In this document: one piece after another, positions 10,326-16,302 of the stretch
Numbering within the stretch: position 1 is the stretch's first letter
Layout: each line of letters starts with the position of its first letter
NCBI RefSeq assembly: GCF_900090265.1
Contig: NZ_LT607752.1
Span: forward strand, 2,728,001-2,792,000
Length of the DNA: 64,000 nt
Direction of reading: 5' to 3'
Origin: Micromonospora rifamycinica
Lineage (GTDB): Bacteria > Actinomycetota > Actinomycetes > Mycobacteriales > Micromonosporaceae
Translations under genes and position numbers: made by a program
Notes under the pieces: model-generated
What the model was told of the DNA's origin: nothing
Databases searched by the model: none
Seen by the model: only the letters and a program-made list of their open reading frames with translations

Positions 10326-10632
10326 GCCAAGATCGCGCTCGATCCGGGTTGTAGTGGTCTCGAACCAGGAGGGATGCCACTACATCCCGGACAACACCGT
10401 TGCGTTAACGCCGTGGGCGGCTGGTCAACCCGGGGCAGGAAGTGCCCGATCGGGAAGCGGGTGTGCCCGCTTGGCGATCATGGAGTTGTGGTGCCGATTT
10501 TGGGGATTTTACGGGCGTTTTGTTACCCACCGCAACTCCATGATCGGCGAGGCAGTGCTGGTTGACGAACAGCCGTTCCGCCTAACGCAACGGTGTTGAC
10601 ATCCCGGAAGTAGCACGACCTTGGCGCGTGGC
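10326..10632. repeat. Large nested imperfect palindrome (possible MITE-like element)
   Basis: No gene is visible from 10124 to 10670. The two halves of this ~300-bp segment are largely inverse complements. The outer ends are 'gccaagatcgcgctc' (from 10326) against 'agcacgaccttggc' (near 10630). Next inward, 'acaacaccgttgcgtta' (from about 10391) pairs with 'taacgcaacggtgttg' (ending about 10598). At the centre, an 18-bp stem at 10476-10493/10528-10545 has one mismatch. A separate hairpin (10344-10357/10377-10390) sits within the left half. Related units recur at 33514 and 63771. Confidence 0.75.
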
Positions 10633-10670
10633 GCAGGAACGCAGACGCGGGGCGATGGTGAGTGGAGCCG

Positions 10671-10877
10671 CTACGGGCGATCGGCGAACGAGCCCGCCCT
10701 GGTTGAGGCTACGAAGCTGGACCAGGCGGCGGGCGCGAAGGTCAACGCGGGGCCACGCCGGTCCTTGCTGTCCCGCACCCCGACCACCTGCGACAGGTTC
10801 GTCGCCACCTCCACACAGGTGGCACCGCCGTTGTCGCTACGGGTGGACTTGCGCCAGATCGCGCCGGTCAGCTCCAT
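10671..10877 (-). CDS. DUF397 domain protein
   Basis: A 68-aa protein with the DUF397 signature: '[17 protein letters not shown]', '[21 protein letters not shown]' and 'FVAST'. Such small proteins are partners of WhiJ-type XRE regulators in actinomycetes, where the pair acts in developmental control. The ATG at 10877 lies 10 bp inside the 3' end of the regulator gene, indicating co-transcription and coupled translation. DNA-binding is not expected of this protein; its role is inferred from the family. Confidence 0.93.
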   Translation of the reverse strand: MELTGAIWRKSTRSDNGGATCVEVATNLSQVVGVRDSKDRRGPALTFAPAAWSSFVASTRAGSFADRP

Positions 10878-11674
10878 GACTTCGCCAACTCCCGTATCAG
10901 CTCCCGGGAGGCCCGCCTGGGCAGTGCCTCGCCTCGCAGATTCTCCCACCTGCGTTGAAGGCTATCAACGTCGTCCGGACGGTCGGTGACCTGCGCTCGC
11001 AGCGGAGTGTCCAGGTGCGCCACCTCGCCGCCCTCGGGTGTGCGGGCCAGGATGAACGGACCCGCCAGACCGGCGTGCATACCGGCCTCGGCCGGCACGA
11101 CGTGCAGACTGACGTAGGGCCGCTCGGTAGCGCAGAGTAGGTGCTCGAACTGTCCGATCATCACCGCCGGCTCACCGACCGCCCGGTGCAGGACCGCCTC
11201 GTCGATCACCGCCACGAACTCCGGTGGATAGTCCCGATCCAGCACGGACTGCCGTTCCAGACGCGCCGCCAGCCGCTGTTCAATCTCCCCCTCGCGCAGC
11301 ATCCCGCCGCCATGCAGCACGGCCCGGCCATACGCCTCGGTCTGCAACAGACCCGGGATGAGGGACGGCTCGAACCAGCGGATCAATGTGGCCTCCCGCT
11401 CCACGCTGATCCACTCCCGAAACCACGGGGGCGCGGAGTCGGCGCGTACCAGGGTCAGCAGCCGCTCGAAGAGGCCGCCGGCCTCCAGGGTGGCGTCCGC
11501 GCGGGTGATGAAGTCCTGCGACGGCGTACGATGGCCGATCTCCACCATGCCCACCAGCGACGACGAGTAGCTGATCTGTTGGGCCAGCTCCTCCTGGCTC
11601 AGCCCGCGATCTTTGCGCGCCCGGCGCAACTCCGCCCCGAGGAATTCCAGGGTCGACATCGGTCCGCCGGTCAT
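10868..11674 (-). CDS. XRE-family regulator with DUF5753 domain (WhiJ-like)
   Basis: About 268 aa from the ATG at 11674, which has a strong ribosome site (ggggaggt). An ATG at 11698 is less likely. An N-terminal helix-turn-helix (about residues 8-62, '[19 protein letters not shown]' then '[13 protein letters not shown]') is followed by the ~180-residue DUF5753 effector domain ('[19 protein letters not shown]', '[16 protein letters not shown]', '[15 protein letters not shown]'). It overlaps the downstream DUF397 gene. In Streptomyces, whiJ and its paralogues of this architecture affect sporulation. The target here is unknown; the divergent Cys-rich genes share the promoter region. Confidence 0.95.
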   Translation of the reverse strand: MTGGPMSTLEFLGAELRRARKDRGLSQEELAQQISYSSSLVGMVEIGHRTPSQDFITRADATLEAGGLFERLLTLVRADSAPPWFREWISVEREATLIRWFEPSLIPGLLQTEAYGRAVLHGGGMLREGEIEQRLAARLERQSVLDRDYPPEFVAVIDEAVLHRAVGEPAVMIGQFEHLLCATERPYVSLHVVPAEAGMHAGLAGPFILARTPEGGEVAHLDTPLRAQVTDRPDDVDSLQRRWENLRGEALPRRASRELIRELAKSWS

Positions 11675-11822
11675 CACACCTCCCCCCACGTCTGCCATCC
11701 GCCCCCACCGTCGGCCACCGCACCGACGCCGGTCGGCACACCCGACGCTGAGGTCACGCGCCGCCTTCCGACAGTAGTCGCGTCACCGCAGAGTGTGAAC
11801 AGGCATACGGAGGGAGTGGTGG

Positions 11823-12083
11823 ATGAGCAAGCGCGACAGACCGGTACCGACAGCGCCACGGCATCGGCGGGACTGGTCGAGGTGGGGGCGGCACTGCACC
11901 TGCGGATTGCGCTGGCCGTGCCCGGACCGGCTGGCCGCCGTACCGCCGGGGGAACCCCCACCGTCTCCGCTGCCGGCGCACCGCCACCATCCGTGGAACG
12001 GCCCCACCGTCGTGTACCGGGTGGGTGCTGCGGACCCGGCCACCGGGGGCCGGGCCTGCCGGGCGACCGGTCGCCGCCGGTGA
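11823..12083 (+). CDS. Small Cys-containing hypothetical protein divergent from the WhiJ-like regulator
   Basis: An 86-aa ORF with a strong ribosome site (ggagggag, 6 nt before the ATG). The N-terminal half is basic with a cluster 'GRHCTCGLRWPCPDR' (C-x-C-G-x4-P-C). The remainder is Pro-rich. The Cys motif resembles that of the next gene. I do not recognise a named domain. Divergence from the XRE/DUF397 operon and codon use typical of this genome support it being a real gene, but it is short and confidence is moderate. Confidence 0.5.
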   Translation: MSKRDRPVPTAPRHRRDWSRWGRHCTCGLRWPCPDRLAAVPPGEPPPSPLPAHRHHPWNGPTVVYRVGAADPATGGRACRATGRRR

Positions 12084-12169
12084 CCCCGCCGACGGGCGGC
12101 ACCCGGCGCGGGCGGCCGGCACCGGCGACCTCAGCGGACGGTGACGCACGGCAGGGGTGGCCGCCGCCG

Positions 12170-12610
12170 GTGACCCTCGGCACGCGGCGCGGGCGGCCGG
12201 CCTCGCAGGAGGGTGACGCAGGGCGCGGGCGGGCGGCGGGCGGCCGGTTGGACGGGCCGGGCCGGCACGTCGCCGCGCGGCCCGCCTGGCGGTGCCGGGC
12301 CTGCGCCGCGCCGTGGCCGTGCCAGCCGGCCAAGCTGGGCCTCCGGCGGGAGTACGCCCACGACCGGCCGATGTTGGCCATCTACCTCTGCCTGCTGATG
12401 CACGATGCGATCACCGATGCGCTGCGGGTCGGCTCGGGGACGGTCGACCCGGCCGCCTACTTCACCCGGTTCCTCGCCTGGACCCGCCACGGCTGGCCGC
12501 CACCCGGCCCGCCACCCGGCCCGCCCTCCAGGCCACCCCCCGGCCTGTCGCCCAGCCCACCACCCGGCCCGCCGTCCGGGTCGTCGCCCGCACCCGCCGA
12601 CGCGGGTTGA
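12170..12610 (+). CDS. Small hypothetical protein with CxxC-WPC motif
   Basis: The C-terminal ~90 residues are convincing protein: 'WRCRACAAPWPCQPAKLGL' followed by 'YAHDRPMLAIYLCLLMHDA' and 'YFTRFLAWTRHGWP'. This pattern occurs in many small actinomycete proteins encoded beside XRE/DUF397 loci. The tail is a run of Pro repeats. The start is uncertain: I give a GTG at 12170 with an upstream aggggtgg. The frame stays open much further upstream, but that DNA is covered by the preceding ORF and a diverged ~90-bp duplication. Function is unknown; the Cys set could bind a metal. Confidence 0.55.
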   Translation: MTLGTRRGRPASQEGDAGRGRAAGGRLDGPGRHVAARPAWRCRACAAPWPCQPAKLGLRREYAHDRPMLAIYLCLLMHDAITDALRVGSGTVDPAAYFTRFLAWTRHGWPPPGPPPGPPSRPPPGLSPSPPPGPPSGSSPAPADAG

Positions 12611-12620
12611 TCGACACAAC

Positions 12621-12671
12621 GGGGCCGATATGGGGGTGTCCACGCCGACCGGACACCCCTACATCGGCCCC
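12621..12671. repeat. 21-bp-arm hairpin between converging genes
   Basis: Arms at 12621-12641 and 12651-12671 pair with two mismatches around a 9-nt loop. The hairpin starts 10 bp after the stop of the Cys-motif gene and 41 bp from the end of the converging pectate lyase gene. It could serve as a bidirectional terminator. Its length and sequence style match the other dispersed hairpins in this window. Confidence 0.7.
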
Positions 12672-12712
12672 ACTGAGTTGATCATGGCCCCGGACGCGGC
12701 CCGGGGACGACG

Positions 12713-14287
12713 TCAGGCGTAGGTCTCGAACTCGGCGATCTTCGGGGTGGCAGCAGAGCTGTTGATCCGGAAGGTGATCTTCTTCAGCGAGGTCCGGGCG
12801 AAGGTGATCACGCCGGCCCGGCTGCCGGAGGCCAGCACCGCGCCGGTGTCACCGTTGAGGACCTGCCAGGAGGTGACGCTGCCGGCCGAGCCGGACGCCT
12901 CCCGGATGTTGATCGAGGAGATGCTGGTCGCGGAGCCCCACTTGATCGAGATGTCACCGGTCGACCCGGCCGGCGACCAGAAGGTGCTCATGTTGCCGTC
13001 CCGCACGTCGCCGTAGCTCGTACCGCTGGCCTTGCTGGAGCCGTCGGAGCCGGCCCCGATGCTGAGGTTGGTCCCGCCGGGGTTGCCGGTGGGCGGCGGG
13101 GTGGTCGGCGCGGGCGTGGTGGGGGCGGGGGTGGTGGGAGCCGGGGTGGTCGGTCCCGGGGTGGTCGGGTTGGGGGTGGTCGGCGTGCAGCTGCCGTTCG
13201 ACTCCTTGAGACCGGTGTTCGCGCCGGCCGTCTGCCGGACGATGTCCGGCACGCAGCTCGCCCCGTCCAGCCGGTAGGAGTACGGGATGCTGACGCTGGT
13301 GTTGGACGGCATGCCCGGGCCGGCGGGGTTGGTCTCGCTGCCGGGGCTGGACCAGGTCACGTTGTCCAGGATGTTGCCGCTGGCCTGCCAGTAGCCGGCC
13401 TCGCTGGTGTAGAAGGTGCCCAGCACGTCCCGGGAGTTCTTGAAGTAGTTGTTCTCCACCTTGGCCCGCGCGCCGGCCCGGGAGTTGATCCCGGACTCGT
13501 TCAACTGCACGTAGGAGTTGTTGTAGGCGTGCGCGATCCCGCCCCGCAGCAGGGGCGTGCGGGAGTCGATGTTCTGGTAGAGGTTGTGGTGGAAGGTGAC
13601 GAAGCCGTTGCCCCGGTCGCTCTCGCTGGAGCCGATCAGGCCGCCCCGCCCCGAGTTGCGCAGGATGCTGTACGACAGCGTGACGTACTGGACGTCGTCC
13701 TTCATGTCGAACAGCCCGTCGTAGCCCGCCGACTCGCCGCCCGACGCCTCCAGCGTGGTGTGGTCGACCCAGACGTTGCGCACGCTGCTCTCCATGCCGA
13801 TGGCGTCGCCGCCGTTGGAGGTGGGCGAGCCCGACTTCTTGACGTTCCGCACCGTCACGTTCTGGATGATGATGTTGCGGGAGTCGCGGATGTGGATGCC
13901 GAGCTGGTCGAAGACCGCGCCACTGCCGACCCCGACGATGGTGACGTTGCTGATCTCCTTCAGCTCGATCTTGTCGGCGGCGGTGTTGCAACTGTTGCCG
14001 GAGACCTTCGTGGTGTTGCCGTGGTTGATCGTGCCCTGCACCTCGATGACGATCGGGGTGCTGCTGCTGGCCCGGTTGCACAGGGCAGCGTGGATCGCGG
14101 TGCCGGTGCTGGCCCGTACCGTCTGGCCGCCCGCGCCGCCGGTGGTGCCGCCGTTCTGGGTGGCGTAGCCGCTGGCACTGCCGGCCGCCGCCGACGCCTG
14201 GTGCACTGGCAGGGCCACGCAGATCGCCGCACCGACGGCGGCCGTGGCCAGCCCCGCCTGGACTCGTCGTGCAACTGGTCGTCTCAT
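12713..14287 (-). CDS. Secreted pectate lyase (PL1) with C-terminal discoidin-like domain
   Basis: A 524-aa secreted enzyme. A signal peptide (about residues 1-34, basic start 'MRRPVARRV', hydrophobic core, 'ASAAAG' end) precedes a parallel beta-helix of polysaccharide lyase family 1 (about 40-375). Diagnostic motifs are 'NVWVDHTTLE', 'YDGLFDMKDDVQYVTLSYS', 'FVTFHHNLYQNIDSRTPLLR' and 'HAYNNSY'. A Pro/Thr linker of repeated 'TTPAP' units follows, then a ~115-aa beta-sandwich of F5/8-type-C (CBM32-like) character. It should cleave polygalacturonate outside the cell by beta-elimination. The ATG at 14287 has an upstream ggag. The promoter ~330 bp upstream carries a LacI-type operator, suggesting substrate induction. 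Confidence 0.93.
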   Translation of the reverse strand: MRRPVARRVQAGLATAAVGAAICVALPVHQASAAAGSASGYATQNGGTTGGAGGQTVRASTGTAIHAALCNRASSSTPIVIEVQGTINHGNTTKVSGNSCNTAADKIELKEISNVTIVGVGSGAVFDQLGIHIRDSRNIIIQNVTVRNVKKSGSPTSNGGDAIGMESSVRNVWVDHTTLEASGGESAGYDGLFDMKDDVQYVTLSYSILRNSGRGGLIGSSESDRGNGFVTFHHNLYQNIDSRTPLLRGGIAHAYNNSYVQLNESGINSRAGARAKVENNYFKNSRDVLGTFYTSEAGYWQASGNILDNVTWSSPGSETNPAGPGMPSNTSVSIPYSYRLDGASCVPDIVRQTAGANTGLKESNGSCTPTTPNPTTPGPTTPAPTTPAPTTPAPTTPPPTGNPGGTNLSIGAGSDGSSKASGTSYGDVRDGNMSTFWSPAGSTGDISIKWGSATSISSINIREASGSAGSVTSWQVLNGDTGAVLASGSRAGVITFARTSLKKITFRINSSAATPKIAEFETYA

Positions 14288-14317
14288 CCTCGCCTCATCT
14301 CCGTTCGGCAAAACCGG

Positions 14318-14371
14318 GTGGTGGTACTGCGAAACGTGGTGGTGCTGCGAAATGTGGTGGCACTGCGACCC
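14318..14371. repeat. Three 18-bp direct repeats in the pectate lyase leader
   Basis: Three tandem units of the form 'gtggtgg.(a/g)ctgcga' start at 14318, 14336 and 14354, differing at a few positions. They lie 30-85 bp before the pectate lyase start codon, inside the predicted 5' leader. The reading frame through them is open and continuous with the lyase but looks low in complexity, so I do not include it in the protein. Confidence 0.8.
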
Positions 14372-14605
14372 CGGTGCCGCTGCCCCGGTGCCGCTGCGGA
14401 CCGCGAGCGCACGGGGAACCGTGGTCGTCCCGGTCAGCCGTCGAGGCCGCCGACGGGTCGACGGCCGTGAGTCCGGCCACGGATGATCGCGCTCGGGCTC
14501 CGGCCCGCTCGGGTCGGATCCGCTCCGCCCACCGTGCTGCCGCGCACGGCGAACTGGCGCCGTCGGCGGCGGCAGAACTCGCCGGGGCACCCGCTCTGAC
14601 CATCT

Positions 14606-14656
14606 GGAAAGCGCTTTCCGAAACCGACAATAGAGTGACGTCTATTAACATCGCAA
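14606..14656 (-). promoter_or_regulatory. Pectate lyase promoter with LacI-type operator
   Basis: On the minus strand a -35 TTGCGA (14651-14656) and a -10 TATTGT (14627-14632) are 18 bp apart. Seven bases past the -10 is the perfect 14-bp palindrome GGAAAGCGCTTTCC (14606-14619), whose CG centre and spacing match LacI/GalR-family operators of actinomycete polysaccharide genes. A second dyad, AATAGA-6-TCTATT (14629-14646), overlaps the -10 and spacer. Binding at the first palindrome would cover the transcription start. No LacI gene is in the window. Confidence 0.7.
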
Positions 14657-14738
14657 GATGTCGTCCGGATTGCGGGGGAATGACCATTCTGGGGCGGGTC
14701 GGCTGCGGCGATCACACCCGCCCCACCGCCGTCGAGGT

Positions 14739-15287
14739 CTACGGCTCCGCTCGGCGGACGAAGGTCTCCAACTCCTCGCCGCCGTACCAGTCGGTACGCC
14801 GGCCCAGGTGGGTCATGCCGAGCCGGCGGGCCACCGCCATCGACGCCGTGTTGCCGGGGGCGACCACCGCGTACACCTGCGGGGTGCCGGTGGCGAGTTC
14901 CCGGTCGACCAGCGCGCGGGCCGCCTCGGTGGCATAGCCGTGGCCCCACGAGTCGGGGTGCAGGTGCCAGCCCACCTCGATGTCGTCGGTGGGCACGCGC
15001 TCGTCCCGGCCGGGCAGCGGTTTGAGCAGGATCGTGCCCACCACCAGGCCGGCGTCGCGCGTCTGCACCGCCCAGGTGCCGTACCGGTCGCCGTGGTCGG
15101 CGTGCCGGGCCTGCCAGAGCGCCAGCCGGTCGGCCGCCTGGGCCAGGTCGGTCAACGGCAGGCCGGGGGCCGCGCCCAGCCAGCGCACCACCTCGTCGCG
15201 GGAGTAGAGGTCGTAGATCCGGGCCAGATCGGCTGGGCTGTCGGTCCAGTTTCGGATGGTCAGCCTGGTGGTGGTGAGCACGGTCAT
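14739..15287 (-). CDS. GNAT N-acetyltransferase (RimJ/RimL type)
   Basis: A 182-aa protein. It opens 'LTTTRLTIRNW', as in RimJ/RimL-like acetyltransferases. The acetyl-CoA site is 'DSWGHGYATEAARALVD' and the C-terminal motif is 'VVAPGNTASMAVARRLGMT'. These enzymes acetylate ribosomal-protein N-termini, small molecules or antibiotics; the substrate cannot be assigned here. It lies between the pectate lyase promoter region and the toxin locus as a single gene. Confidence 0.92.
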   Translation of the reverse strand: MTVLTTTRLTIRNWTDSPADLARIYDLYSRDEVVRWLGAAPGLPLTDLAQAADRLALWQARHADHGDRYGTWAVQTRDAGLVVGTILLKPLPGRDERVPTDDIEVGWHLHPDSWGHGYATEAARALVDRELATGTPQVYAVVAPGNTASMAVARRLGMTHLGRRTDWYGGEELETFVRRAEP

Positions 15288-15667
15288 GCCCCGGGATCGT
15301 AATGAGTACGCGAAGCACCAGCGGGGACGACGATCACGCAGCGGGCCAATGGAACTGAGCCAGCGACACCTGGAGAGTCAGCCACGATGACGATATCCAC
15401 GGCAGCGCGCACAAAGGTCTCTCAACCGCTATTTGTGCCGACGCTTGAGCATGAGGCTCATGACTGGCAGATTCGCAGGGAGACCCAATAGAAGCAAAGT
15501 ACTCCCCCAACGATGCATCAATATCATGGCGATCGAAAGCTAGGATTGCAGCCACAACACCGACCTTGAAGTGCTCGGTGGAACCACCCCGCCCAAGCCA
15601 TAACGAGTCGTCGTCACAAAATCACTTGACATAGAAGAAGAACGCCGGCACCGTGACGCCGATCCAG
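15288..15667. other. Lower-GC stretch downstream of the toxin-immunity locus, possible immunity-gene remnant
   Basis: No confident gene. This DNA is visibly poorer in G+C than the rest of the window. A minus-strand frame that opens after a TGA near 15625 and ends at 15334 reads 'DDDSLWLGRGGSTEHF', 'VGVVAAILAFDRHDIDA', 'SLGEYFASIGSPCES', which looks like protein but has no convincing start. It may be a decayed second immunity gene, as is common after polymorphic toxins, or chance. Confidence 0.35.
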
Positions 15668-15925
15668 CTACTTGATTCCCGTTTGAATCGTGCGGCATAT
15701 TTCCAAGAGAGATGCTTCACTGCCGTCTCCTCCTTCAGCCCAACCCACAACCGCCAAGGCTTCAACGATCTTGAATCCAAACTCTTTCCGCAGTGCCGCC
15801 GCCGCCTGAACATATTGACCAGATTTTCCGTGAAGCCTGATTAAGCGAGCAATATCAACCAGTTCGCCACCAGAATCAACCGACGCACGGAACATGTGGC
15901 GCCACTCTCCCACACCGGGCATCAC
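15668..15925 (-). CDS. Putative immunity protein for the RHS toxin
   Basis: An 85-aa protein beginning with a GTG that overlaps the toxin stop codon by 4 bp (GTGA), so its translation is probably coupled to the toxin. It is mostly helical in appearance: 'SGGELVDIARLIRLHGKSG', 'AAAALRKEFGFKIVEALAV'. Lower G+C and different codon use than the flanking genes fit a horizontally exchanged toxin-immunity tip. I do not recognise the family. Assignment as immunity protein rests on position, size and coupling, the standard arrangement in polymorphic toxin loci. Confidence 0.65.
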   Translation of the reverse strand: MMPGVGEWRHMFRASVDSGGELVDIARLIRLHGKSGQYVQAAAALRKEFGFKIVEALAVVGWAEGGDGSEASLLEICRTIQTGIK

Positions 15926-16302
15926 GGCCTACCGAACTTTAGCCGAACAGGCGCCCCACCAGATACCTCCTGGTCTACATGCAACAGTGTCGTAAACCCA
16001 TGCCTTTGAGCCATTTTTCCGGTCCAGGTCATCCATGCAGCCTGCTCCGGCGCGTGTCCGCTCGCAAGTGCTGCGACAAACGCCGCCTTGTTCTCATCCA
16101 CAAGGTTCCCATTGATTGTTCGCACCTTGCCACCTAGAGCATCCATCATCCGCCCAAAGATCACTTGCCCCCTCACCGGGCTGTTTTTCATGTCGGCCAG
16201 TAGAGTTAATCCGCCGTCGGCATCAACTTCACTATAAAGAAGACTGCCACTCTCGTCATGATCCCATTCGTAGCTGCTACCGCTGAGGCTCTCCCGACCC
16301 TC
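15922..16302 (-). other. C-terminal toxin domain of the RHS protein (126 residues, unassigned family)
   Basis: This is everything after the conserved HINT boundary 'VLVHNC'. It contains 'YEWDHDESGSLLYSEVDAD', 'TLLADMKNSPVRGQVIFG', 'TINGNLVDENKAAFVAAL' and 'MTWTGKMAQRHGFTTLLHV'. The tip has markedly lower G+C than the RHS scaffold upstream, as expected for an exchangeable cassette. Possible functional residues are the Asp/Glu/His cluster near the start and the Trp-Thr-Gly, Arg-His pair near the end. I cannot assign nuclease, deaminase or other activity. The HINT domain presumably cleaves at Asn-Cys to free this tip. Confidence 0.7.

Noticed and set aside
11141..12169. Upstream extension of the Cys-motif ORF to 11141
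   Set aside because: The added part is antisense to the XRE gene and overlaps a better-supported small ORF; no protein-like sequence before about 12170.
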